Under the pieces are notes generated by a model. That model made no database searches. It was not told the DNA's origin and saw nothing but the letters and a program-made list of their open reading frames with translations. A stretch of DNA of 64,000 bases from Bacteroides fragilis. GTDB taxonomy: Bacteria; Bacillota; Clostridia; Lachnospirales; Lachnospiraceae. How positions within the stretch are numbered: the stretch's first letter is position 1; each line of letters opens with the position of its first letter. Made by a program: the position numbers and the translations under genes. The DNA is taken from assembly GCA_023664485.1 (NCBI GenBank), contig JAMPFK010000001.1, positions 291,564 to 355,563 on the forward strand. The letters run 5' to 3'. Positions 9,318 through 17,970 of the stretch are shown one piece after another.

Positions 9318-10229
9318 TTATTTTTTATACTTTGCTTCGATGATCGTGGATGCAATGCCGCAGCCGATGCCGAATACCGGAAATACGACGACATAAGGCA
9401 TTCCCCAGCTGTCGTTTATGAAGGCTGATATCAGGTAAATGATAGTGGCAGTCATCATGAGACAGCCGCAGACAGTTCCTTTTAATTTGTCCTTTTTGTA
9501 TTCTTCGGATTCCTTATCGTGAAGTAGATTATATTGTTTCAGATTGTATTTTTCCTTCTGTATTCCGGCATATACGAGAATGGTTACTGCAGCTGTGATA
9601 AAAAACAGAAGAAGGGAAGCCGCAAGTGAATCGGCATCGAATGCTGCATCCGCAAAAAGTCCGGTCATTAACGATTCCGCTCCTATCATGAAAATGATAC
9701 CGATCAGAATCAAGGAGACGCCGCTTACTATCATGATCGAAAATTTTTTATTGAAGCCGTCGATTTCTTCTTCCGCATAAAAGTTTTCTATGTACGGGTT
9801 TTTCTGTTGAAAAGCATCGTGCCGTATGCCCATCACGATAAAGATCGCGACGGCAATGACAAGAAGAACGAAAAATAAAATGGAACTTAATTCTTCGGAA
9901 AAGCCGATTCCCTGCAAAAGCAGCATCAGGGAAACACCCAGCAGAATCAGTCCGACTCCTGAAGATATCATTTTGCTGAACAGATTCATATGCTGGTCAT
10001 AATGAGATTTATCCTCAACGTAAAGGGAACTGACATCTTTCTGAATCAGATCGTCCATACTCAAATGAAACATCTGACAGAGCTGTATCAGTTTTTCCAT
10101 TTCCGGATAAGTCGTATCAGATTCCCATTTTGATACGGACTGTCTTGAAACTTCCAGTTTTTCAGCAAGCTGTTCCTGTGTAATATCGTTCTTTTTTCTA
10201 AGAAATTGTAAATTCTCTCCTAAGCCCAT
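9318..10229 (-). CDS. XRE-type regulator with multi-pass membrane domain
   Basis: A 303-residue fusion of an N-terminal helix-turn-helix (about residues 4-60; recognition helix in VSRQSVSKWE) and a C-terminal region with about six predicted membrane segments beginning near residue 85. Such membrane-anchored XRE proteins are common in Clostridia and are presumed to link DNA binding to a signal in the membrane; the target is unknown. An upstream in-frame ATG at 10361 exists, but GGAG eight or nine bases before the ATG at 10229 and the start of the HTH fix the start there. It lies downstream of the rubredoxin gene in the same orientation. Confidence 0.85.
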   Translation of the reverse strand: MGLGENLQFLRKKNDITQEQLAEKLEVSRQSVSKWESDTTYPEMEKLIQLCQMFHLSMDDLIQKDVSSLYVEDKSHYDQHMNLFSKMISSGVGLILLGVSLMLLLQGIGFSEELSSILFFVLLVIAVAIFIVMGIRHDAFQQKNPYIENFYAEEEIDGFNKKFSIMIVSGVSLILIGIIFMIGAESLMTGLFADAAFDADSLAASLLLFFITAAVTILVYAGIQKEKYNLKQYNLLHDKESEEYKKDKLKGTVCGCLMMTATIIYLISAFINDSWGMPYVVVFPVFGIGCGIASTIIEAKYKK

Positions 10230-10271
10230 TTTTTTTTCTCCAATACAATTGCTCATTTCATTTCCGCGGTA

Positions 10272-10308
10272 AATGATAGTTCTATGATAGGAAAAAAGCA
10301 GTGTAAAC
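10272..10308. promoter_or_regulatory. Inverted repeat upstream of the XRE membrane regulator
   Basis: TGATAGT and ACTATCA form inverted arms across this stretch, and a second ATGATAG copy lies between them. The repeats sit in the likely promoter region of the XRE gene at 10229, which suggests an autoregulatory operator. This is inference from position; no binding site consensus is known to me. Confidence 0.35.
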
Positions 10309-10370
10309 ACTATCAATTTTATGTTGCTTTTCGGTTTATTCATGTTAATTTCAGGTTGCATACCGCATTT

Positions 10371-10982
10371 TTACACGATTTTCTCGAAATCATCAACGCC
10401 ATGTTTACACCAGGGACAGATAAAATCGGGCGGCAGCTCTTCTCCTTCATAGACATAGCCGCAAACGGTACAGCGCCATCCTTTTTTGGCAGGAGCGGTA
10501 TCGGAAGAGGGCTTCGGCTTTACAAATTCATGATAATAAGAATAGGTCATCGGCTTTTCAGAAGAAAGGACATCCGCATTTATAACGAGCGCGGTAAAAA
10601 GGATATGCGTTCCCAAATCGCAGGACTGAACGATTTTACAATCGAGGTAAGCCGTCGTATGTTCCGTAAGATAAGGAAGCTCCTGTCCCGTTATCTGAAA
10701 AGGAATTCCGACGAATTTATCGGTTTCCCTTCCGCTCTGGAATCCGAAGTGCTGAAAAAGAGAAAAAGGCGCGGTTTCGGAGAGAACGGAAATAGATACC
10801 ATGCCTGATTTCTGTACCAGTTCGCAGGTAAGATTCTGTTTGTTGATCGCGATAACAATTTGTTTTGGATCGCTTGTCACCTGCGTTACGGTGTTGATAA
10901 TACATCCGTTCATTTTGGCTCCCGATTTTGCAGAAGCTACATAAAGACCATAGGATAATTGAAAAAGTGCTTTTGAGTTCAT
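10371..10982 (-). CDS. Flavin reductase-rubredoxin fusion (high-molecular-weight rubredoxin type)
   Basis: The first 150 or so of 203 residues are a flavin-reductase-like FMN-binding split barrel (starting with LSYGLYVASAKSG). The last 40 or so residues form a short rubredoxin with Cys-X2-Cys-Gly-Tyr and Cys-Pro-X-Cys-Lys knuckles. This fusion corresponds to Hrb-type proteins, which pass electrons from NADH to flavodiiron proteins that reduce oxygen or nitric oxide in anaerobes. The rubredoxin loop is short (YEGEELPPDFICP), as in rubrerythrins. No flavodiiron gene is visible nearby. GGAGAATTATC precedes the ATG. Confidence 0.88.
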   Translation of the reverse strand: MNSKALFQLSYGLYVASAKSGAKMNGCIINTVTQVTSDPKQIVIAINKQNLTCELVQKSGMVSISVLSETAPFSLFQHFGFQSGRETDKFVGIPFQITGQELPYLTEHTTAYLDCKIVQSCDLGTHILFTALVINADVLSSEKPMTYSYYHEFVKPKPSSDTAPAKKGWRCTVCGYVYEGEELPPDFICPWCKHGVDDFEKIV

Positions 10983-11126
10983 GATAATTCTCCTTCCTTT
11001 TGTTTTTGTTGATTTATTTTTATTCTATTTCTATTCTACATTTGATTTTGTTTTTAGAAAATAGTATTATTCAAATAGTATCTGAAAAATTTTGTTTTTT
11101 ATACGGAACAAAGGAGCTGGGGTTTC

Positions 11127-12479
11127 ATGAAATTTACGAATGCGGAAGAAAAAAGGACCTATATGCTGGAAACACCGGTCAAAAAACTGGTTTGCACGCT
11201 GGCGGGCCCTACTATTTTGAGTATGCTGATCACTTCTTTTTATAACATGGCGGATACCTTTTTTGTAGGAAGGATCAATACGCAGGCGACGGGAGCGGTC
11301 GGCATCGTCTTTTCGGTTATGGCCATTATTCAGGCAGTGGGATTTTTCTTCGGACACGGTTCCGGCAATTACATTTCCAGAAAATTGGGCGCACAGGAAA
11401 TAGAAGAAGCCGAGAAGATGGCGGCGGTTGGTTTCTTTTCGGCATTCGCCGCGGGAATCGTATTGATGGCGGCAGGGCTTCTTTTTATCGAACCGTTAGC
11501 TTATCTGCTCGGCTCGACGGAAACGATACTGTCCTATACGATCATTTATCTCGGCATTATCCTGCTTGGCGCGCCTGCGATGACGACTTCCCTTGTATTG
11601 AATAACCAGATGCGGTATCAGGGAAGCGCTTTTTATGCAATGATCGGTATCGTGTCCGGTGCGATTCTTAATATCGTGCTGGATCCGGTACTGATTTTCG
11701 GATGTAATCTTGGAATTGCCGGAGCCGCGATGGCAACGACGATCAGCCAGTATGTCAGCTTTGTCCTGCTTCTGATCATGATCAGAAAAGGGGGAAATAT
11801 GCAGATCCGGTTCAGTAATTTCAGGCCAAGCGCGCATTTTTATAAAGAAATGATACGGGGAGGCACGCCGTCGTTATGCCGGCAGGGGCTGGCAAGCCTG
11901 GCAACAATTTTTCTGAACCGTACGGCCGGTTTCTATGGAGACGCGGCAATTGCCGGGATGTCCATCGTATCGAGAATTTCAATGTTCGCAAATTCCGCGT
12001 TGATCGGATTCGGTCAGGGATTTCAGCCTGTATGCGGTTTTAACTATGGCGCGGGAAAGAACGACAGAGTGCTGGAAGCGTTTTGGTTCTGTGTAAAATA
12101 TGCGTTTTTGTTCTTATTGATCGTAGGAACGGCAGGATTTATTTTTGCGCCGGGTCTGGTCGCCCTGTTCCGCAAAGACGATCTGAACGTTATCGAGATC
12201 GGAACCGCCGCCCTGCGTTGTCAGGTCGTCGCTTTTCCGCTGAATGCATGGATCGTTATGTGCAATATGATGCTGCAGTCTATTGGAAAGGGTTTAAAGG
12301 CTTCTATCGTCGCGTCCGCGAGGCAGGGACTCTGCTTTATCCCCCTCATTATCATTCTCCCGCATTTCTTCGGGCTCTTTGGCGTGGAAATCTGTCAGGC
12401 AGTTTCGGATGTTTTAACGCTCGCGATTTCTGTTCCGATTGGAATGAGCGTCATAAAAGAAATGACAGAACCGTCCTGA
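11127..12479 (+). CDS. MATE family multidrug efflux transporter
   Basis: This 450-residue protein has about twelve hydrophobic segments and the MATE signature near the N-terminus (LAGPTILSMLITSFYNMADTF), with a second half-repeat starting around residue 235 (GTPSLCRQGLASL). Such transporters exchange sodium ions or protons for cationic drugs or metabolites. AAAGGAGCTGGGGTTTC precedes the ATG. It is divergent from the flavin reductase gene. The substrate cannot be inferred. Confidence 0.92.
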   Translation: MKFTNAEEKRTYMLETPVKKLVCTLAGPTILSMLITSFYNMADTFFVGRINTQATGAVGIVFSVMAIIQAVGFFFGHGSGNYISRKLGAQEIEEAEKMAAVGFFSAFAAGIVLMAAGLLFIEPLAYLLGSTETILSYTIIYLGIILLGAPAMTTSLVLNNQMRYQGSAFYAMIGIVSGAILNIVLDPVLIFGCNLGIAGAAMATTISQYVSFVLLLIMIRKGGNMQIRFSNFRPSAHFYKEMIRGGTPSLCRQGLASLATIFLNRTAGFYGDAAIAGMSIVSRISMFANSALIGFGQGFQPVCGFNYGAGKNDRVLEAFWFCVKYAFLFLLIVGTAGFIFAPGLVALFRKDDLNVIEIGTAALRCQVVAFPLNAWIVMCNMMLQSIGKGLKASIVASARQGLCFIPLIIILPHFFGLFGVEICQAVSDVLTLAISVPIGMSVIKEMTEPS

Positions 12480-12496
12480 GGCGATTCTGTCATTTT
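12461..12496. terminator. Bidirectional hairpin between MATE gene and CofE-like gene
   Basis: AATGACAGAA (12461-12470) pairs with TTCTGTCATT (12485-12494), spanning the MATE stop codon. It lies between two convergent genes and has A-rich and T-rich flanks, so it may terminate both transcripts. Confidence 0.55.
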
Positions 12497-12497
12497 A

Positions 12498-13688
12498 CTA
12501 GTTCGTGTAATTATCAAAATATCCCTGAATCAGGATGACCGGCGTTCCTTTGTCGCCGGATCCGCTCGTTAAGTCGCATAAAGAACCGATCAGATCGGTC
12601 AGCCTTCTCGGCGTCGTTCCCTGAGAAGCCATATCGCCGACCAGATTTTCTTTCTTTTCTCTGATACGGTTGGAAATCGCTTCTTTCAACGCTTCACCGG
12701 ATAAATCCTTAAAGTCGTTGTCCGCGAGATATTTCAGCTTGACTTCGTTAGGCGTTCCTTCCAGACCGGGCGTACTGGCGGGAGATACGCAGGGGTCTGC
12801 GAGTTCCCATATTTTTCCAACGGGGTCTTTAAAGGCGCCGTCTCCATACACCATGACTTCCACATGTTTTCCGGTCCTGTTCAGGATTTCTTTCTGGATA
12901 TCCGTTACCAGGCCGGTACATTCTCTCGGAAAGAGTTTAATGGTATCCTCCGTCGATTTGTTGGAGCCAAGCAGCCCGTATTTTTCATTGCATCCGCTTC
13001 CGTTTACAGGGCTTGTGAGAATGTCGTCCATTCCTGCGATAATTTCCGCGCCTGCCGCTTTCAAAAGTCTCTTCGTGCGCATTCTCGTATGAATATCACA
13101 GTTCAATACCTTTTTCGTATAAGGAAGGATGCTCCTGCAGTCGTTGGCGAAGATAATTTCTACTTCTGCGCCCGCTTCTTTGATGAGATTTCCGTAATAA
13201 TCGACATAATCTACGCCTGTAAATGGATGTTTGTTTTCGCCGAAGAGTTCACGGTATTTCTCAAGGGTAAGTACATCGCTGTATGGATTGATTCCCGCTT
13301 CGTCCAACTGATCGAGAGAGACGAGTTCATTTCCTACTTCATCGCCTGGATAACTGAGCATCAGAACAATTTTCTCAGCTCCCATCGCGATTCCTCTTAA
13401 ACAGATCGCAAAACGGTTTCTGGATAAAATAGGAAAAATAACGCCGATCGTTCCTCCTCCCAGCTTCGTCCTGACATCTTCCGCGATCGCTTCCACCGAC
13501 GCGTAATTTCCCTGTGCCCTGGCTACGATGGATTCCGTTACCGCAATAACGTCCCTGTCGCGAAGTTCAAAACCTTCGCTCTGTGCAGCCTCCAATACAC
13601 TGTCCGTAACGATTTTGACCAGATCGTCGCCTTTCCTGATAATAGGACAGCGGATTCCTCTGGATACGGTTCCGACTTTTCTTTCCAT
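12498..13688 (-). CDS. CofE-like coenzyme F420-0:gamma-glutamyl ligase family protein
   Basis: This 396-residue protein starts with a CofE-type core (GIRCPIIRKGDDL, then RDVIAVTESIVARAQG). CofE adds glutamate to F420-0 in methanogens and actinobacteria. Clostridia of this kind are not known to make F420, and no other F420 gene is visible here, so the true substrate is likely another carboxylate acceptor; that is inference. The protein is about 150 residues longer than minimal CofE. An ATG at 13712 is possible, but the one at 13688 (MERKVGT) fits the family start. It has its own promoter-like TATAAT at about 13737-13742 on the minus strand. Confidence 0.75.
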   Translation of the reverse strand: MERKVGTVSRGIRCPIIRKGDDLVKIVTDSVLEAAQSEGFELRDRDVIAVTESIVARAQGNYASVEAIAEDVRTKLGGGTIGVIFPILSRNRFAICLRGIAMGAEKIVLMLSYPGDEVGNELVSLDQLDEAGINPYSDVLTLEKYRELFGENKHPFTGVDYVDYYGNLIKEAGAEVEIIFANDCRSILPYTKKVLNCDIHTRMRTKRLLKAAGAEIIAGMDDILTSPVNGSGCNEKYGLLGSNKSTEDTIKLFPRECTGLVTDIQKEILNRTGKHVEVMVYGDGAFKDPVGKIWELADPCVSPASTPGLEGTPNEVKLKYLADNDFKDLSGEALKEAISNRIREKKENLVGDMASQGTTPRRLTDLIGSLCDLTSGSGDKGTPVILIQGYFDNYTN

Positions 13689-13783
13689 GCTATACCAATT
13701 CTCCTTTCTCATCCTGTAAATATTACCACCGTAGACTATTATAATATAAACGATTGTAAAATAACAGGAAGAAAAGCGAAAAC

Positions 13784-15370
13784 TTAAAATTTTCCCCTGC
13801 CTGCGGCATAGAAAATTGAAAAATTAAAATTCCGTATGCCCATATCGTCGGATTTTCCTGCAATACGGCGGCAGTAATCGTTCATCCAATATTCCATATT
13901 GATCCAATGCTCCGCGCCGTCTGGCGTATAGGATACATAAAAAGGATTCGTATTTTCGTTCAACAGAGCCGGCGCCGCGTCTGCCGAAAGGGTGGAAAGA
14001 TAGCGCATACTGATTTCCGCGTCGTATTCCGTCATAGATTCTGTATGAGAAGGGTTCAGGTTATAACGGGCTATCCAGTAATCCGGATGGGAGAAGGAAA
14101 GGCCGGTATAAAATACGGTGACGACCGCCACGCTGTAGAAAAACAGCGGGAAGCGCTGGAAATAAATATAGACCGTAACGCCTGTCATCAACAGGAAAAT
14201 TACGATTAACGACCATATGACGAAGAGCCGCAGGAAAGTCAGATTATAGGCTGAAATGTACATGAGCATCCTGAGCGCGCTTGACAAAATCATAATAAAG
14301 GTGCATCCGCTGACGATGCTGAGAATGATTTTCAGGATAAGATTATCCCTGAAAAAGTACAGACAGAGCAGCACGAGAATCAGATTGATAATGCAGACTG
14401 CCAGGAGCTGGAAAAATCCCTGTCTGGCATAAGCGGCATAAGTGTATCCTTCAGGAAGCTTCATATTGCCGATGAATAGATAGAAAATCTGTATGAAGCT
14501 GAACAGCAGATAGACAACGGAGAGCATACCGGAGACGGTAATCGCGATAATAGGCTCCCCCTTTTTTTTCTCCGGAACCTCTTCCGATACGGTCTTTCTG
14601 CACAGGGCTGACAGCAGCGCGTAGGAAACAAAAAATACTGCCGCAATCGTAAAACCGAGCCGGAGAATTCCCGTAAAGGAAATATCGAAACAAAGAAGAT
14701 TTTCTATGATATTGCGAAAAACGATATCCGCGCTGCACAGAAGAAGCGTCATGACGATAAGGAGCGGGATGGAAACGGAAAAACCGAGTAAAATATATAA
14801 TATATAGTTCTTTTTTCCACTCTTTTTCTGTTTTTGGGCATCATAAAAAGAAGCCAGATCTGACAAGGGAGAAAAGAGGCATACAAAAGAGTTCCCGATC
14901 GTACGCAGAATGGCCCCCAGATATTTTGGAAGATTCCAGTCCGCATCATAATAGACCGTATGCAGTATCAGGATAAAGGTCAGCAGAAAGATGCCGAGTT
15001 TATTCATCCATAATAACTGCGGGGAATCGGTACAGCAGTTGGAGATTCCAAGCAGAGAAACGCTAACGATGTAAAACAGACTGTCTTTTTTGTAAGGAAC
15101 CCCTAACTTTTTCATAGATAAGAAGAAATAGCAAAGGGTTCCGGCGACGAAAAAAGGGTAGGTGATGCCGGAAGCGTTCCGGTAAAGGCAGAATGCATAA
15201 AAAAGGGCGTAAAGGGCACTGGAGGGACCGAAGAAAGAAAATTGTTTTTTCATCTGCCTGGTCAGTATCGTTTCTTCTTTTCCGGCTTCTTCTTTTTTCG
15301 CCTCTTCCTGCCGGAAGTAATTGTTTACGGCACAGGCGTTCGGTTGTTCGACTTGATATGATTCGTTCAT
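13784..15370 (-). CDS. DUF4173-type multi-pass membrane protein
   Basis: A 528-residue protein with about eleven hydrophobic segments from residue 45 to 420 and a soluble C-terminal tail (DYWIARYNL, then residues 440-528). This matches the DUF4153/DUF4173 family of uncharacterised membrane proteins. The N-terminal 40 residues are Lys/Glu-rich and probably cytoplasmic. GGAGG lies nine bases before the ATG. It is the third gene of a minus-strand operon with the DUF2975 membrane protein and a small XRE regulator, suggesting a shared envelope function. Confidence 0.82.
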   Translation of the reverse strand: MNESYQVEQPNACAVNNYFRQEEAKKEEAGKEETILTRQMKKQFSFFGPSSALYALFYAFCLYRNASGITYPFFVAGTLCYFFLSMKKLGVPYKKDSLFYIVSVSLLGISNCCTDSPQLLWMNKLGIFLLTFILILHTVYYDADWNLPKYLGAILRTIGNSFVCLFSPLSDLASFYDAQKQKKSGKKNYILYILLGFSVSIPLLIVMTLLLCSADIVFRNIIENLLCFDISFTGILRLGFTIAAVFFVSYALLSALCRKTVSEEVPEKKKGEPIIAITVSGMLSVVYLLFSFIQIFYLFIGNMKLPEGYTYAAYARQGFFQLLAVCIINLILVLLCLYFFRDNLILKIILSIVSGCTFIMILSSALRMLMYISAYNLTFLRLFVIWSLIVIFLLMTGVTVYIYFQRFPLFFYSVAVVTVFYTGLSFSHPDYWIARYNLNPSHTESMTEYDAEISMRYLSTLSADAAPALLNENTNPFYVSYTPDGAEHWINMEYWMNDYCRRIAGKSDDMGIRNFNFSIFYAAGRGKF

Positions 15371-15419
15371 TTCGTGATTCCTCCATTTCTTTGTCCGCGT
15401 TTTCCGGCGCGGGAATCAA

Positions 15420-15644
15420 TTACTTATTTTCTGTATCCTCTTCTTCTACATATTGAAGAATATCGCCCGGCTGGCAGTTTAACGACCTGCAGATCGCTTC
15501 CAGCGTGGAAAAGCGGATGGCCTTCGCCTTATTATTCTTTAATATGGAAAGATTGGCAAGGGTAATATCCACTTCGTTCGCCAGTTCTGTCAGGCTTTTT
15601 TTGCGCATCGCCATAACAACATCCAGATTGATCATAATCGCCAT
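15420..15644 (-). CDS. Small XRE/YozG-type helix-turn-helix regulator
   Basis: This 74-residue protein is a bare helix-turn-helix: LTELANEVDITLANLSIL followed by FSTLEAICRSLNCQPGDIL. This compact YozG-like class usually pairs with a DUF2975 membrane protein, as it does here (43 bases downstream of it). GGAGGATTACAAAA precedes the ATG. It probably regulates its own operon, whose promoter at 16160-16188 has an adjoining inverted repeat. Confidence 0.9.
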   Translation of the reverse strand: MAIMINLDVVMAMRKKSLTELANEVDITLANLSILKNNKAKAIRFSTLEAICRSLNCQPGDILQYVEEEDTENK

Positions 15645-15687
15645 TTTTGTAATCCTCCATTCTTGCTCGGCCTGTGCTTTATCCGTC

Positions 15688-16134
15688 TCAGATAGTAAGG
15701 TCGTTGTCGAGTTTATAAGCGACCGCCCTGTCGAATACGCGGGCCAGCACTTTGCTGAACAGGCCGGCGATGACGAATACCAGAATGATGATAAAAACAG
15801 CGGGCGTTATATAGATGAAGAGGCGGCAGGCCGTTATGAGGGCGATGCAGAAGCTGTAGACGCTCATTCTGTCAAGGCTTTCTACGTTTTCCCTGATAAA
15901 GCAGTCATCGTTGACGACGGAACGAAACATCTTGCGCAGTTCGTGAATGATCAGGACGGCAAAAATGCCTGACAGGAAAAGCACGACGAGCAGAGAATAA
16001 AAATTATCCCGGAAATAAGAATTATATTTTCCATAGAACTTTATGGAAAACGGCAGGGTAACGGTGACAAAAATGCCTGCGAAATACATGAAGTCAAGCA
16101 GATATTTGGTGAACAGCGTCAATTTATCTTTCAT
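15688..16134 (-). CDS. DUF2975 membrane protein
   Basis: A 148-residue protein with four hydrophobic segments and the family ending NDLTI. DUF2975 proteins are typically encoded next to a small YozG-type HTH regulator and are thought to work with it; the function is unknown. GGAGGCTTACT precedes the ATG at 16134, which rules out the longer upstream reading. It is the first gene of the operon leading to the XRE and DUF4173 genes. Confidence 0.88.
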   Translation of the reverse strand: MKDKLTLFTKYLLDFMYFAGIFVTVTLPFSIKFYGKYNSYFRDNFYSLLVVLFLSGIFAVLIIHELRKMFRSVVNDDCFIRENVESLDRMSVYSFCIALITACRLFIYITPAVFIIILVFVIAGLFSKVLARVFDRAVAYKLDNDLTI

Positions 16135-16159
16135 AGTAAGCCTCCATTCCGTTTTCCAT

Positions 16160-16214
16160 AATATAACACGGTAAATAACGAATGTCAACAAAAATTTATT
16201 GTTTTTCAATAAAT
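16160..16214 (-). promoter_or_regulatory. Sigma-A promoter and upstream inverted repeat for the DUF2975-XRE-DUF4173 operon
   Basis: On the minus strand TTGACA (16188-16183) and TATATT (16165-16160) are separated by exactly 17 bases, giving a near-consensus housekeeping promoter. Just upstream, ATTTATTG-TTTTT-CAATAAAT at 16194-16214 is a perfect 8-bp inverted repeat that could be an operator for the operon's own small XRE protein (inference). Confidence 0.65.
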
Positions 16215-16274
16215 ATTTGTTATTTTACAATAATATGTAAAAAATACAAAAAATAAAGAAAAATACGAAAATGT

Positions 16275-16304
16275 TTGTACAAACTGCCAGATTGGCGTTA
16301 TAAT
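16275..16304 (+). promoter_or_regulatory. Sigma-A-like promoter of the chemoreceptor gene
   Basis: TTGTAC (16275-16280) and TATAAT (16299-16304) are separated by 18 bases, about 40 bases before the chemoreceptor ATG. This is a housekeeping-type promoter rather than a sigma-28 one. Confidence 0.55.
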
Positions 16305-16346
16305 AAAAAAGTAAGGTATAAAATAAAAGGGACGGGGGACAAAAGT

Positions 16347-17804
16347 ATGACAGAACAGCAATACAAGAGGGTGAATAGTGCAATTTATCCGGTCGTTATC
16401 ATCATACTCGGATATATCGCGATCTCAATGATTTTATGGGCCGCTACCAGCGGAGGAACGTGGAAAACATGGGCACAGATGATTTCTGCGGTGATTGGAA
16501 TTCTGATTTCAACGGCGGTTTATGTTACAAACAGGAAAAAGAAAATCTGCGGTATAGTCATGATGACGGCCGCGGCCGTCGTTTATGCGGCTGTCAGCCT
16601 GCTTGGAACGACAGTGAGCACATGGACCTACGCTTTGCCGATTCTGTTCGCTTCGGTTGCATATCTGAATAAAAAGCTTATTATTTTTGGGAATACGGTT
16701 ACATTATCGGTAACAGTCGTCAGGCTCGTTATGGCGGTCATGAACCAGTCGGACGCCCTGTCGGATCTGGTGCTTGCCGTTATTACGCTGGCGCTTTCGG
16801 CTTTCGCATCGATCAGCGCTGTAAAACTCCTGACCCGCTTCAATGAAGAAAATATTGACAGCATCCGGGAGGCCGCAAAGAAGCAGGAAGAGAGCAACAA
16901 AAAACTGGTTGCCGTCGCGGAAAATATTACGGAGAATTTTGAAGACGCCATGGAGATGCTCGGAAACCTGAAAGACAGCATCGGAACGAGCAATTTCGCC
17001 ATGAACAATATCGTGGAAAGTACGGAGAGCACCGCGGAAGCCATTCAGAACCAGGCGGCTATGTGCGCCGATATCCAGACGAGTATGGATAAGGCGGAAA
17101 AAGGGACGAAACGGATGATGGGAGCTTCCAGGAGCGTCAACGAGATGGTGAACGAAGGTTCGGATGTTGTAAAGGAGCTGAAAGAGCAGGCGAAAAACGT
17201 AGAAGAAGCGAGCGACCTTACGGTGGATGTCATCGAGAGGCTTACCAGAAAAGTAGAAGAGGTACAGGGCTTTGTCGGCGATATCCTGAGCATTTCCAGC
17301 CAGACGAATCTGCTTGCCCTGAACGCGTCTATTGAAGCGGCCCGTGCCGGCGACGCCGGAAAAGGCTTCGCAGTAGTCGCCGAGGAGATACGGCATTTGT
17401 CCGAGCAGACGAAAGAAGCTTCCAATAATATTACAAGCATTATCGGGGAACTGAACGAGGATACGAAGCGTGCGAACGAAAGTATCGGAAATTCTGCGGC
17501 TTCCGTCATAAAACAGAATGAATTGATCGACGAGACGAAAGAAAAATTTGAAAAGGTAGACACAGAGGTTTCGGAGCTTGCGGAGAACGTCAGGGAGATG
17601 GAGCAGATCATCGAAGAAATCCTGACCTATACGAGCACCATTTCTGACAATATTTCCCAGCTTTCCGCGACGAGCGAAGAGGTTGCCGCGTCTTCTACGG
17701 AGAGTCTGAGTACTTTCGTAACGACGGTTGCCGAAATGGATAAGACGAAAACCATATTGGAAGATATTTACAATATGGCGCAGAATTTAAAACAGACAAG
17801 CTAA
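16347..17804 (+). CDS. Methyl-accepting chemotaxis protein with a compact multi-pass membrane sensor
   Basis: This 485-residue chemoreceptor has about six hydrophobic segments in its first 165 residues and no large extracellular ligand domain, so sensing is likely within or near the membrane. The C-terminal signalling domain has the highly conserved hairpin tip QTNLLALNASIEAARAGDAG near residues 315-334 flanked by long coiled coils. It would control the CheA kinase and flagellar rotation. The ATG at 16347 follows a G-rich ribosome site; an upstream in-frame start at 16275 overlaps the promoter. It is directly upstream of the giant flagellin gene, but that gene has its own promoter. Confidence 0.9.
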   Translation: MTEQQYKRVNSAIYPVVIIILGYIAISMILWAATSGGTWKTWAQMISAVIGILISTAVYVTNRKKKICGIVMMTAAAVVYAAVSLLGTTVSTWTYALPILFASVAYLNKKLIIFGNTVTLSVTVVRLVMAVMNQSDALSDLVLAVITLALSAFASISAVKLLTRFNEENIDSIREAAKKQEESNKKLVAVAENITENFEDAMEMLGNLKDSIGTSNFAMNNIVESTESTAEAIQNQAAMCADIQTSMDKAEKGTKRMMGASRSVNEMVNEGSDVVKELKEQAKNVEEASDLTVDVIERLTRKVEEVQGFVGDILSISSQTNLLALNASIEAARAGDAGKGFAVVAEEIRHLSEQTKEASNNITSIIGELNEDTKRANESIGNSAASVIKQNELIDETKEKFEKVDTEVSELAENVREMEQIIEEILTYTSTISDNISQLSATSEEVAASSTESLSTFVTTVAEMDKTKTILEDIYNMAQNLKQTS

Positions 17805-17832
17805 AAAACAAAAGAAATTGGGTATAAAATTC

Positions 17833-17842
17833 GGGGGGGGGG
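17833..17842 (+). repeat. Homopolymeric G10 tract
   Basis: Ten consecutive G residues lie between the chemoreceptor stop and the flagellin promoter, about 40 bases upstream of the sigma-28 -35 element. Such tracts can slip during replication. Here it lies outside the promoter core, so any effect on flagellin expression is speculative. Confidence 0.75.
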
Positions 17843-17880
17843 TTAAGCTTATTAATCCTCTTCTTTTTTTAAAAAAAGAG

Positions 17881-17908
17881 TAAAATTTTAGCTGATATGT
17901 GCCGATAT
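17881..17908 (+). promoter_or_regulatory. Sigma-28 (SigD/FliA) flagellar promoter
   Basis: TAAA at 17881-17884 and GCCGATAT at 17901-17908, separated by 16 bases, match the flagellar sigma-28 consensus (TAAA, about 15 bases, GCCGATAT/A) closely. It sits about 60 bases upstream of the flagellin ATG, so late-flagellar regulation of the giant flagellin is well supported. Confidence 0.85.
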
Positions 17909-17970
17909 AATAGTAAAATATATCTAATGGGGAATATCAGGAAGAACAGCAGGGATGCGGGGGTATTCAT

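Noticed and set aside
16596..16700. Idea that the chemoreceptor and flagellin form one operon
   Set aside because: The flagellin has its own sigma-28 promoter and the chemoreceptor a housekeeping-type one; read-through is possible but not needed.
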